Assembly: GCF_014931395.1 (NCBI RefSeq)
Contig: NZ_CP063120.1
Span: 186,001-250,000, forward strand
Direction: 5' to 3'
DNA length: 64,000 bases
Origin: Haemophilus parainfluenzae
GTDB lineage: Bacteria; Pseudomonadota; Gammaproteobacteria; Enterobacterales; Pasteurellaceae
The translations under genes and the position numbers were made by a program. This document shows, piece after piece, positions 35,448-44,405 of this stretch. How positions within the stretch are numbered: the first letter of the stretch is position 1; each line of letters opens with the position of its first letter. Under the pieces are notes generated by a model. That model made no database searches, was not told where the DNA came from, and saw nothing but the letters and a program-made list of their open reading frames with translations.

Positions 35448-37724
35448 ATGAAAAAAACAACCGCACTTTCCTTGTTATATGCTGTGTTTATCTTGTTTGT
35501 TTCCCTCTTGTTTGGCTATTTTGTCAAACAAGGAAATTGGCTACAAACAGATTTACACACATTACTTCCCTCTCAACAAGAATGGGCGGATGTTCAAGTT
35601 CTCGCTGATCAACAGCAAGAAAAACAGCTAAACAGCCAAATTATTGCACTTATCGGACATCCTGATGAAAAACAGGCTTTTCAGCTGACCGACCATATTG
35701 CGCAAACGTGGCGTAGTAGCAAACTTTTCTCTCATATTACCGATCGCATTCAGCCTAATCTTACTGAGCTACAACAAGATATTCAGCTTGTCGCATTTGC
35801 TACTTTGCCACAAACTGTTCGTGAACAGTTGATTAACGATCCTAAAGGCTATTTTCAGCAATATGCGGAGGACATCGTTAACCCATTTAAGCGAAATAAT
35901 TTACTTTCACTAGAACAAGATTGGCTTGGTTTTGGACGTTTTGCACAGCAAACACAACAAGGTAATGTGCAATGGCACGCCGAAAATGGCATGCTCACGG
36001 TCAACCAAGATAATATGACTTGGGTTTTATTACGTGCTGAACTGCAACAAAATGATTTCATCAATCCATCAGAAAATTTAACCGCACTTCTGACAGAAAA
36101 TCGCCAATATCTCACTCAATCTGGTGCCCAATTTAAAATTACGGGTAGTGCATTGTTTGCCGCTGATGCAAAACAAAAAGCCGAAAAAGAAAGTACATTA
36201 ATGAGTGTACTCGGCGTGAGCTTAACGTTATTATTATTACTGATTGTCTTTCGCACTCCTCGTATTTTATGGCTATTTTTGCCTATTCTAATTGGGATGC
36301 TTTCAGGTGTTGTAGCAACGGTGTGGGGATTTGGTCAAATTCATATTCTCACCCTTGTTATTGGGACCAGTCTCGTCGGTGTATTAATTGACTTTCCTCT
36401 TCACTGGCTTGCAGGCTCCCTTTTTGACCGAAAATGGGTACCACTTCTTGCGATGCAAAAATTGCGTTTTACGTTTTTCATCAGCTTGTTAGTTACCTTA
36501 CTTGGGTATGGACTACTTGCCTTTACCCATCTGCCTATCTTGCAGCAAACTGCTCTTTTTTCGGCTGTATCCTTGATTACCGCATTACTTGCGACACAGT
36601 TATTCTTACCCTATTTATTTTATCGGTATCAGCCAACAACATTATTACCCGAAAGAAAAACATTTAATCTAATACAAAAAGGATTAAATACCTTTGCAAA
36701 CAAACGCTTTAATAAAGGTACACTCCTTATTATCTCTCTTTTAGTTTTAGGAGGCGGGATTAAATCCTCATGGCATGACGATATCCGACAATGGGTCTCC
36801 ATGCCTCAATCCATGTTAAATGAAGCGAAAACTATCGGTGAACTCACTGGGGTTGATTTAGGAAGCCAATATTTTTTATTAACGGCTGAAAATGAGGCAT
36901 TACTACTTGAAAAGGATGCGAAGTTAAGCAAGCAATTAGCTCAACGTAACATCACATTTAAATCATTAAGCCAGTGGATTTCGCCTCTCGCAGAACAAAA
37001 GCAATTAGCAGAATACCTTCAACATATTTCTGCTGATGATTATGCGGTATTAAATGATATTGGCATGCCAAATGAAAAAATTCAGCAAAATTTGACCGCA
37101 CTTTCTCAAGGTAAACCCTTGACGTTATCTGAAGCGCTTAATACGCAACTTGGACAAGCGTGGAAGATGCTTTATTTAGGTGAACTAGCCTCTAACCAGG
37201 TGGCAAGTATCATAAAAATATCTCAAGCGGATAGTGCAACAATGCAAGCATTGGCAAATAATCGAGATATTTTCTGGCAAGATAAGCGCGCTTATTTAAA
37301 TCAAGCTTTTAAAGAAGCAAAAGAGCAAGCTGCCTGGCTAAAAATTATTTCTTTTGTTATTGCTGGATTGCTTTTATGGAAAGTATTTGAAACCAAAACA
37401 AGTATTCGAATCTTATTCATTCCTTGTATCTCAATCTTAGGAACGATCGCTATTTTTGGTTGGATAGGCCTGCCTATTGGTTTATTTTCAATGTTTGGAT
37501 TATTACTGGTTTCGGCTATTGGTATTGACTATGCCGTTTATATGAAAACCGTACATGAAGAGCCATCTCATAAACGCATTACACTGACATTGGCCGCTTG
37601 TACCACATTAATCTCATTTTTGCTGCTCGCCATTAGCTCCACACCAGCAGTGGCGACATTTGGTATAAGTGTCAGTATTGGTGTTATAATAAGTCTTTTA
37701 ACCACATTAAAACTCATGCGCTAA
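35448..37724 (+). CDS. apeM: MMPL/RND-type exporter ApeM
   Basis: 758-residue inner-membrane exporter. A first membrane helix (about 7-26), a periplasmic domain (about 30-250), a helix bundle (about 258-400), a second periplasmic domain (about 420-625) and a second bundle to the end show the duplicated MMPL plan. Conserved motifs include GVLIDFPLHW and SAIGIDYAVYMKT, with acidic residues inside helices for proton coupling. The C-terminus is short but complete in frame. Probable partner of ApeL in moving the aryl polyene lipid outward. Confidence 0.88.
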   Translation: MKKTTALSLLYAVFILFVSLLFGYFVKQGNWLQTDLHTLLPSQQEWADVQVLADQQQEKQLNSQIIALIGHPDEKQAFQLTDHIAQTWRSSKLFSHITDRIQPNLTELQQDIQLVAFATLPQTVREQLINDPKGYFQQYAEDIVNPFKRNNLLSLEQDWLGFGRFAQQTQQGNVQWHAENGMLTVNQDNMTWVLLRAELQQNDFINPSENLTALLTENRQYLTQSGAQFKITGSALFAADAKQKAEKESTLMSVLGVSLTLLLLLIVFRTPRILWLFLPILIGMLSGVVATVWGFGQIHILTLVIGTSLVGVLIDFPLHWLAGSLFDRKWVPLLAMQKLRFTFFISLLVTLLGYGLLAFTHLPILQQTALFSAVSLITALLATQLFLPYLFYRYQPTTLLPERKTFNLIQKGLNTFANKRFNKGTLLIISLLVLGGGIKSSWHDDIRQWVSMPQSMLNEAKTIGELTGVDLGSQYFLLTAENEALLLEKDAKLSKQLAQRNITFKSLSQWISPLAEQKQLAEYLQHISADDYAVLNDIGMPNEKIQQNLTALSQGKPLTLSEALNTQLGQAWKMLYLGELASNQVASIIKISQADSATMQALANNRDIFWQDKRAYLNQAFKEAKEQAAWLKIISFVIAGLLLWKVFETKTSIRILFIPCISILGTIAIFGWIGLPIGLFSMFGLLLVSAIGIDYAVYMKTVHEEPSHKRITLTLAACTTLISFLLLAISSTPAVATFGISVSIGVIISLLTTLKLMR

Positions 37725-37750
37725 AAAACGCATAAAAATGACCGCACTTT

Positions 37751-38251
37751 ATGATAAAAAAATACCTTTTATTATGGGCATTAACATTACTTACAGCTTG
37801 CTCAACTTTACCTAATATTGAAGCATTACCGGAAGTAAAAACAGATAGCCGAACCTTTAAAGTAGAGCAACTTTCAGAACAACAAGTTAAACAAACAAGC
37901 TTGCTGACTGTTCAGTTCCAGCCTGAACAATGGCGATGGGTTCAAACCGATCCGCTAGGTTCACCCATTGCTCGATTATTATTAACGAAACAAGGCTGGA
38001 AAAATGACGGCTTTGTGATGCCAAATAAACAAGCACAAGGTTTGTTCTTAGCACTGGCAACTGCATTTACAGAACAACAACCCGATGCAAAACACTTAAT
38101 ATTAATGAATGTGGATGTATCGCATCAACAAAACACGGCGATTTACCAGCAAAATGGTCGTTTTTTATGGAACGTTCGCAAACAATCAAATCAATATTTT
38201 ATTCAGCTAGCAGATGGCAGTCGTTGGCAAATTGAAGAACTTAACAATTAG
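37751..38251 (+). CDS. apeN: DUF3261 lipoprotein ApeN
   Basis: 166-residue lipoprotein: MIKKYLLLWALTLLTAC is a signal peptide with lipobox and Cys17. The mature part has repeated beta strands (LLTVQFQPEQWRWVQTDPLG, ARLLLTKQGWKNDG) like LolB-type barrels, fitting the DUF3261 family found in APE operons. It likely receives the product at the outer membrane. An uptake signal at 37741 overlaps its leader. Confidence 0.8.
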   Translation: MIKKYLLLWALTLLTACSTLPNIEALPEVKTDSRTFKVEQLSEQQVKQTSLLTVQFQPEQWRWVQTDPLGSPIARLLLTKQGWKNDGFVMPNKQAQGLFLALATAFTEQQPDAKHLILMNVDVSHQQNTAIYQQNGRFLWNVRKQSNQYFIQLADGSRWQIEELNN

Positions 38252-38259
38252 GAATCTCT

Positions 38260-39480
38260 GTGCAATTATTTCTTTCTCAACCAGGCATTTTGAGTAGCAT
38301 TGGCGATAGTCTATCTCAACATGTTCAAACTTTATTAGAAGGTAGTGACTCGCCACTGACTTTTTCTAACAAGCATTTCCAAGAAAATGGCTTACAGGGT
38401 AAATATAATACTCTGGGTGAAGTCAACAGATCCTTGCGTGCATTTCCGGCTGATTTACCCAAAAAACATCACAGCCGAAACAATCAATTACTCTGGCACA
38501 GCTTAGAACAAATTGAACCAACGATTCAGCAAGCTATCTCACGTTTTGGTCGTCACCGTATTGCAGTAGTTATCGGCACATCTACCACGGGTGTAGATGA
38601 AAATTTACCTGTATTTAAATATGCCGCAGAACATGAAGATTGGTCCGGTGCTGAATTTAATCAACAACAACAATATTTTTCTGCTCCGGCTGATTTTATT
38701 GCCCATCAATATGGCTTAACCAATCTTATCTATGGCATTTCAACTGCTTGTACATCAGGTGCGAAAGCATTAATTAGTGCTGCTCGCTTATTGAATGCGA
38801 ATTTATGCGATGCGGTAATTTGCGGCGGCGTCGATACTTTATCGCTATTAACCTTAGTTGGTTTTAACTCTCTCTCCGTTTTATCTGCTGAACAAACTAA
38901 TCCTTTTTCTGCCAATCGCCAAGGTATCAATCTAGGTGAAGGTTCCGCTGTATTCGTGATGAGTAAAGAAAAATTAGATGATCATAATGTTGCGCTATTA
39001 GGCTATGGTGCTAGTAGTGATGCCTATCATATGTCCTCACCACATCCCGAAGGCGAAGGTGCGATTAAAGCCTTCCAAGACGCATTAAACTTGGCAAAAC
39101 TTGCTCCAGAAGCCATCAATTGGGTTAATTTACATGGTACAGGCACCATTCATAATGATCAGATGGAAGCCTTAGCTATTCACCATATTTTTGGTCACGA
39201 TACTCCTTGTACAACAACAAAACCTTATACAGGACACACACTAGGTGCTGCAGGCGCTATTGAAGCTGCTATTTTATGGGGGATGATTGACCGCACTTTT
39301 AATCCAACAGGTAAACTCCCTGCACAATTATGGGATAAACAAGCCGATGAAAAAATGCCACCAATTGCCATTACCGATCACATGAGTCATTGGACATCTG
39401 AGAGACGCATTGGTGCAAGTAGCTCTTTCGCTTTTGGTGGGAATAATTCAGTACTTATTTTAGGGGAAGTGAATGATTGA
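38260..39480 (+). CDS. apeO: Aryl polyene ketosynthase ApeO
   Basis: 406-residue KAS II-type ketosynthase from a GTG start (38260). The triad is complete: Cys164 in ISTACTSGAKAL, His in VNLHGTGTIHN and His in YTGHTLGAAGAIE, with the terminal FGGNNS loop. It is the active partner of the chain length factor ApeC. The start GTG follows an AGGAATC-like site. Its end overlaps apeP by 8 bases. Confidence 0.9.
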   Translation: MQLFLSQPGILSSIGDSLSQHVQTLLEGSDSPLTFSNKHFQENGLQGKYNTLGEVNRSLRAFPADLPKKHHSRNNQLLWHSLEQIEPTIQQAISRFGRHRIAVVIGTSTTGVDENLPVFKYAAEHEDWSGAEFNQQQQYFSAPADFIAHQYGLTNLIYGISTACTSGAKALISAARLLNANLCDAVICGGVDTLSLLTLVGFNSLSVLSAEQTNPFSANRQGINLGEGSAVFVMSKEKLDDHNVALLGYGASSDAYHMSSPHPEGEGAIKAFQDALNLAKLAPEAINWVNLHGTGTIHNDQMEALAIHHIFGHDTPCTTTKPYTGHTLGAAGAIEAAILWGMIDRTFNPTGKLPAQLWDKQADEKMPPIAITDHMSHWTSERRIGASSSFAFGGNNSVLILGEVND

Positions 39481-39925
39481 TTTAACCTGTCCTATTACTG
39501 ATATCTCACCATTAATTCCTCATAGTGGGGAAATGGTCATGCTAGATAAAATCACTGAATTTGGCGAAGATTATTTGATCGCGGAGATGGTCGTAAAACC
39601 AGACTGTCTGCTCTTAAAAGACGGTAAATTGGCTACTTATATGGGCGCTGAAATCTTAGCTCAAGGCGTAGCTGCATGGGCGGGATGTAAATGTGTAAAA
39701 GCGGGTCAACCTATTGGATTAGGCTATTGGATCGGCTCAAGAAAACTGACATTACATCGTCAAGATATTTCAGTAGGAAGTTTATTACAAATTCAAATTA
39801 AACGTTCTATTGAAGACGCAACAGGATTTGGTGTTTTTGACTGTACGTTAATCGATCTTTCTAATCAGCAACCTTTAGTGGAAGGTGCATTAAACGTTTT
39901 CAGACCACAAGTATCACAGGAATAA
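39473..39925 (+). CDS. apeP: 3-hydroxyacyl-ACP dehydratase ApeP
   Basis: 150-residue hotdog dehydratase. SPLIPHSGEMVMLDKI (about residues 12-27) carries the histidine and MGAEILAQGVAAWAG (about 61-75) the catalytic glutamate of FabA/FabZ-like folds. In APE assembly ApeP and ApeI provide successive dehydrations giving conjugated double bonds without enoyl reduction. It overlaps apeO by 8 bases and is 3 bases from apeQ. Confidence 0.87.
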   Translation: MIDLTCPITDISPLIPHSGEMVMLDKITEFGEDYLIAEMVVKPDCLLLKDGKLATYMGAEILAQGVAAWAGCKCVKAGQPIGLGYWIGSRKLTLHRQDISVGSLLQIQIKRSIEDATGFGVFDCTLIDLSNQQPLVEGALNVFRPQVSQE

Positions 39926-39928
39926 AAA

Positions 39929-40657
39929 ATGAGTGAAACCATTTTAGTTACAGGCTCAAGCCGAGGTATCGGTAAAGCCATCGCCTTACGCCTAGCACAA
40001 TCAGGTTTTGATATTGTGGTTCATTGCCGCAGTCGCATCGAAGAAGCTGAAGAGGTCGCACAATCAATTCGAGAATTAGGTCGTCAAGCTCGCGTATTAC
40101 AATTTGATGTTAGTCATCGAAACGAAACAGCTGAAAAACTACTTGCGGATGTTGAATCTCATGGTGCTTATTATGGCGTTGTGCTCAATGCCGGATTAAC
40201 ACGAGATAACGCATTCCCTGCTCTAACTGATGAAGATTGGGATGTTGTTTTACGCACGAATTTAGATGGATTTTATAATGTTCTCTATCCCATTATGATG
40301 CCAATGATCCGACGCCGTAAAGCGGGGCGAATCGTCTGTATCACATCTGTATCAGGGTTAATTGGCAATAGGGGTCAAGTCAACTATAGTGCCTCTAAAG
40401 CCGGTATTATTGGTGCAGCAAAAGCACTCGCCGTCGAACTCGCCAAACGCAAGATCACGGTAAACTGTGTGGCTCCAGGCCTTATTGATACGGATATCTT
40501 AGATGAAAATCTTCCAATTGATGAAATTTTAAAAATGATTCCAGCGGCAAGAATGGGAAGCCCGGAAGAAGTTGCGCATGCCGTAGATTTTCTGATGGAC
40601 GAAAAAGCAGCTTATATTACTCGCCAAGTTATCGCTGTAAACGGCGGGCTTTGCTAA
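39929..40657 (+). CDS. apeQ: 3-oxoacyl-ACP reductase ApeQ
   Basis: 242-residue FabG-like short-chain dehydrogenase. The NADPH loop is TGSSRGIGKAIAL (about 7-19), LNAG replaces the usual NNAG, and the active site residues are Ser, Tyr and Lys in ITSVSG and YSASKAG. No enoyl reductase is present in the cluster, so the reduced and dehydrated chain stays conjugated. Paralogue of the fabG at 44406. Confidence 0.9.
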   Translation: MSETILVTGSSRGIGKAIALRLAQSGFDIVVHCRSRIEEAEEVAQSIRELGRQARVLQFDVSHRNETAEKLLADVESHGAYYGVVLNAGLTRDNAFPALTDEDWDVVLRTNLDGFYNVLYPIMMPMIRRRKAGRIVCITSVSGLIGNRGQVNYSASKAGIIGAAKALAVELAKRKITVNCVAPGLIDTDILDENLPIDEILKMIPAARMGSPEEVAHAVDFLMDEKAAYITRQVIAVNGGLC

Positions 40658-40716
40658 AACATTTACAGTACAAAATTGTTTGTACTAGTCTAATAATGAA
40701 TAATTGAGATAAAAAA

Positions 40717-41961
40717 ATGAAACGAGTTGTCATTACAGGTATTGGTGCGGTCACTGCCTTTGGAAAAACATGGGAAGACGTAAAAGCTGCCTTTCAACGC
40801 AAACAAAATGCAGTTCAAGCGAAAACTGAATGGGCTGAACGTTATCCAGAGTTAGGTGCAAATCTCGGTGCTGAAATCCATGATTACACCCCTCCTGCCC
40901 ATTGGAATAGAAAACAACTTCGCAGTTTAGGCCGTGTCTCTCAATTTGCTGTTGAAGCCGCTGAACTCGCTCTAGCAAACGCCAATCTATTAGATGAAAA
41001 TGGAGTCATTTTACCTTATTTAAAAGAAGGAATAATGGGTGTTGCCTGTGGTTCTTCCACTGGCTCAACAAACGATGTCAGAGATGCAGCAGAACTTCTC
41101 ATGACGGGAAAATCAGATGGATTTAATGCTAACACCTATGTACGAATGATGCCTCATACCACTGCGGCAAATATTGGCATTTTCTTTGGCCTAACTGGCC
41201 GCATCATTCCGACTTCTAGTGCTTGTTCTTCTGGTAGCCAAGGTATTGGCTATGCTTATGAATCAATTAAACATGGTTTAATCCCAATGATGCTTGCTGG
41301 CGGTGCTGAAGAATTTTGCCCATCTGAAGTTTATGTATTTGACTCTCTTTATGCGGCAAGTAGAAACAATGCTCACCCTAAACAAACACCTCGTCCTTAT
41401 GATAAAGATCGTGATGGATTAGTGATTGGTGAAGGTGCGGGCATTTTTGTATTAGAAGAGCTGGAACATGCGCTTTCTCGTGGTGCCAATATCATTGCAG
41501 AAATTGTTGGCTATGGTGCCAATAGTGATGGTGCTCATGTAACTCGTCCACAAAAAGATACTATGCAACGCTGCATGGAGTTAGCATTAAAAGATGCACA
41601 GTTATCTCCAGATCAAGTAGGTTATGTAAATGGCCATGGCACGGCTACTGAGCAAGGCGATATCGCAGAAACGCTCGCAACGGAAGCCGTATTTGGGAAA
41701 ATACCACTTAGCTCACAAAAAAGCTATTTAGGACATACCCTAGGTGCTTGTGGTGCATTAGAGTCATGGTTCTCAATTGAAATGATGCGTGATGGCTGGT
41801 TTGCCCCAACCATTAACCTAGACAATATTGATGAACGTTGTGGTAAATTAGATTACATTCAAGGTGATGGCCGACAAATTCAAACAAACTATGTTATGAA
41901 TAATAACTTTGCTTTTGGGGGCGTTAATACCTCGCTTATTTTTAAACGCTGGGAAGCGTAA
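40717..41961 (+). CDS. apeR: Beta-ketoacyl-ACP synthase ApeR
   Basis: 414-residue KAS-type synthase: Cys170 in SSACSSGSQGIGYAYE, His in VNGHGTATE and His in YLGHTLGACGALE. In APE systems ApeR is the extra ketosynthase thought to handle starter or early elongation, and it ends the operon as here. A 59-base gap separates it from apeQ, larger than elsewhere in the operon. The terminator at 41966-41991 follows directly. Confidence 0.9.
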   Translation: MKRVVITGIGAVTAFGKTWEDVKAAFQRKQNAVQAKTEWAERYPELGANLGAEIHDYTPPAHWNRKQLRSLGRVSQFAVEAAELALANANLLDENGVILPYLKEGIMGVACGSSTGSTNDVRDAAELLMTGKSDGFNANTYVRMMPHTTAANIGIFFGLTGRIIPTSSACSSGSQGIGYAYESIKHGLIPMMLAGGAEEFCPSEVYVFDSLYAASRNNAHPKQTPRPYDKDRDGLVIGEGAGIFVLEELEHALSRGANIIAEIVGYGANSDGAHVTRPQKDTMQRCMELALKDAQLSPDQVGYVNGHGTATEQGDIAETLATEAVFGKIPLSSQKSYLGHTLGACGALESWFSIEMMRDGWFAPTINLDNIDERCGKLDYIQGDGRQIQTNYVMNNNFAFGGVNTSLIFKRWEA

Positions 41962-41965
41962 TAAA

Positions 41966-41991
41966 AAAGGCTATTCAAACGAATAGCCTTT
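41966..41991. terminator. Bidirectional terminator between apeR and dcuB
   Basis: AAAGGCTATTC (41966-41976) pairs perfectly with GAATAGCCTTT (41981-41991) around AAAC, with A- and T-runs outside, ending both convergent transcripts. Confidence 0.9.
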
Positions 41992-42007
41992 TCTTTTATC
42001 TGTTAGT

Positions 42008-43675
42008 TTATAGATAACCAAACAAACTTGTGAAAATGTAACCAAAGATACATGAAGTGATTACACCGATTAAGCCCGGTAAGATAAAGCTGTGGTTAAT
42101 TACAAACTTACCGATATGTGTTGTACCTGAACGGTCGAATTGGATTGCCGCAAGGTCACTTGGGTAAGTAGGTAAAATGTAGTAACCGTAACAAGCCGAA
42201 GCAAAGGCCAAGATAACAGCTGGATCAACACCGATACCTAAAGCAAGTGGAACGAATGCAACTAATGCTGCCGCTTGTGAGTTTACGAATTTAGAGATTA
42301 ATAACAACATCACAGCGTAAGTCCAAGGATGCGCTTTTACCACATCACCTAGTGCCGCTTTCATCATTGGTGTGTGAACGGTAAACATGGTTTCCGCCAT
42401 CCAAGAAATACCGAATACCGCCACTAACGCAATCATACCTGAACGGAAAATTTCATTTTTACTGATTTTACCCGCATCAGTTTTAGTAAAGATAACAATT
42501 AATGCGCCCGCTAATAACATGAAGATTTGAATAACGTGAACCATACTTAAATTCACTTTTTTCTTCGCAGTGTCTTTTAATACGATTGCAGCGTTATCAA
42601 TCGTTTCAATTTTATCTCCCGCTGTAATTACAACACCGTTATCTTGAGCAGTAATTGTTTGAGCCACTTCACCTTTATCGTTGTAAATTGCAACGTTATT
42701 ATAGGCTGTTTGAGCTTTTGCCTTGCTGTCTTTAACATCAAGTACTAATGTACCATCTTTTGCTAATGCAACAATTTTACCGTCTTTAACATTGAAAGAT
42801 TTCACTGCTTTATCGGCAGAAACAATTTCAACCACTTGAGCTGGTGCTGATTTTTCGAAAGCTGGACGTAAATCTTTAAAGTAACCTAATACCGCTACTA
42901 CTAAAATTGCACCAAAGAAGATCCACATCGCATTCCAGCTAGATTGTGGCAATTTTTTATCTAATAATGATGTGCTATCACCATAAACATATTTTTTGAA
43001 TTCTGGATCTTTTAATTTCTCTTGGAATTCTGGGTCTTTATCTAAATCTTTACCGCGGAACCAGCTGAAAATACCGATAGCTAATACACCACAAAGGGTT
43101 GAAGGAACGGTAATTTTTAATAAATCTAAATAACCATCAAAACCTGCTAATGGTGTTTTAGCATTCACTAAGAATGTGGTTAAAGTCACTACTGCCACAG
43201 AAACAGGTGACGCAATAATACCCATTTGAGAAGCAATTGAACTTGCCGCCATTGGACGTTCAGGGCGAATATCATTTTTGATCGCGATATCATAAATGAT
43301 TGGTAACATGGTATAAACCACGTGACCTGTACCACATAAAATAGTTAAGAAACAAGTGACGAATGGTGCCAAAATACTGACATATTTCGGATTACGACGA
43401 AGCATTTTCTCCGCAATTTGTAACATTACATCTAAACCACCACTGGCTTGTAATGTTGCCGATGTGACCACCACCGCAAGGATGGTTAACATTACATCGA
43501 TAGCTGGCTTACCTGGTTCAATACCGAAGCCGAAAACAAGAACAATTAAGCCTACCCCACCGAGCATACCCAGTGCGATACCACCTTTTTTTGCCCCGTA
43601 AAACAAACAGATAAGAACAATAACAAGCTGAATAGCAAACTGGCTACCTTCACCTAGGTTCATTAGAAAATCCAT
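42008..43675 (-). CDS. dcuB: Anaerobic C4-dicarboxylate transporter DcuB with an inserted domain
   Basis: 555-residue antiporter for succinate/fumarate exchange during anaerobic fumarate respiration. Sequence closely follows E. coli DcuB over both ends ([41 protein letters not shown]). It is about 100 residues longer than usual (about 446): residues 274-374, between the helix ending [15 protein letters not shown] and the helix starting [10 protein letters not shown], are a hydrophilic beta-rich insertion with repeated V-x-D-G-type motifs. The reading frame is intact, so this looks like a real extra domain rather than an error. A FNR-like site lies at 43772-43785. Confidence 0.93.
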   Translation of the reverse strand: MDFLMNLGEGSQFAIQLVIVLICLFYGAKKGGIALGMLGGVGLIVLVFGFGIEPGKPAIDVMLTILAVVVTSATLQASGGLDVMLQIAEKMLRRNPKYVSILAPFVTCFLTILCGTGHVVYTMLPIIYDIAIKNDIRPERPMAASSIASQMGIIASPVSVAVVTLTTFLVNAKTPLAGFDGYLDLLKITVPSTLCGVLAIGIFSWFRGKDLDKDPEFQEKLKDPEFKKYVYGDSTSLLDKKLPQSSWNAMWIFFGAILVVAVLGYFKDLRPAFEKSAPAQVVEIVSADKAVKSFNVKDGKIVALAKDGTLVLDVKDSKAKAQTAYNNVAIYNDKGEVAQTITAQDNGVVITAGDKIETIDNAAIVLKDTAKKKVNLSMVHVIQIFMLLAGALIVIFTKTDAGKISKNEIFRSGMIALVAVFGISWMAETMFTVHTPMMKAALGDVVKAHPWTYAVMLLLISKFVNSQAAALVAFVPLALGIGVDPAVILAFASACYGYYILPTYPSDLAAIQFDRSGTTHIGKFVINHSFILPGLIGVITSCIFGYIFTSLFGYL

Positions 43676-43746
43676 AAGATACTCCGAATCATTTTATGGT
43701 TAATTAGAAAAAAATTTTGATCGAATACTAGCATCAAAATTAACTC

Positions 43747-43785
43747 ATAATAAGTACTTTTAAGGTAAATCTTGTTTTAAATCAA
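43747..43785 (-). promoter_or_regulatory. FNR-like site and -10 box upstream of dcuB
   Basis: TTGTT-TTAA-ATCAA at 43772-43785 differs at one position from the FNR consensus TTGAT-N4-ATCAA. On the minus strand it is followed by TATTAT (43752 down to 43747), placing the site about 39 bases before a start near 43740. This is close to the class II position and fits anaerobic induction of dcuB. Confidence 0.5.
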
Positions 43786-43925
43786 AAAATAAAGGGACTA
43801 AATAATAAAAGCAAATCTGAGAAAGATTAAAAAAGGAAAGTGCGGTCAGAAATTTAAGAGATTTAGATATATTTTGTTTTATTTAAAGATAAAGAATTTA
43901 GAAAAGAAATTTAAAGAAAAAAATT

Positions 43926-43946
43926 AGGCGACCTAAAAGATCGCCC
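43926..43946 (-). terminator. Terminator after acpP
   Basis: GGCGA (43927-43931) pairs with TCGCC (43941-43945), followed on the minus strand by a U-rich run. It ends the acpP transcript. Confidence 0.7.
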
Positions 43947-43956
43947 AACTTAAAAA

Positions 43957-44187
43957 TTACTGATTGTTTTGAACGTAGTCAATCGCAGATTGAACAGTTG
44001 TGATTTTTTCAGCTTCTTCATCAGGAATTTCGATATCGAATTCTTCTTCTAAAGCCATTACTAATTCAACTGTATCTAAAGAGTCCGCACCTAAATCTTC
44101 AACGAAAGAAGCTTCTGGTTTTACGTCTTCTTCTTTAACACCTAATTGTTCAACGATGATTTTTTTCACGCGTTCTTCAATACTCAT
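43957..44187 (-). CDS. acpP: Acyl carrier protein of fatty acid synthesis
   Basis: 76-residue ACP, nearly identical in length and pattern to E. coli AcpP. Ser36 in [10 protein letters not shown] takes the 4'-phosphopantetheine. AGGAAAAAC before the ATG is a fair ribosome-binding site. It lies 218 bases downstream of fabG, more than in a tight operon, so it may have its own promoter for high expression. No fabF follows it; instead dcuB comes next on the minus strand. The genome therefore has four ACP genes in this window. Confidence 0.97.
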   Translation of the reverse strand: MSIEERVKKIIVEQLGVKEEDVKPEASFVEDLGADSLDTVELVMALEEEFDIEIPDEEAEKITTVQSAIDYVQNNQ

Positions 44188-44405
44188 TTGTTTTTCCTAT
44201 TGTTGTTTTAACTCATTTAAGAGCGGTTAGTGTATGCATTTTTGATAAAGTTGCAACTATTTCTTAGGTGGTCGCACCACAAAAAAACAGGCAATGTAAA
44301 AACACATACAGAGAAAAAGTTACATTGCGATTGGGATTTTATCATTAACTAAACTGCTTTGCTATATTTTATAGACAAAATCCCAGATATATATGCCCTA
44401 AAGGG

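Noticed and set aside
18848..41961. Recent genomic island with borders
   Set aside because: No integrase, transposase or terminal repeats; uptake signals at near-normal density in most of it argue for long residence or spread by transformation.
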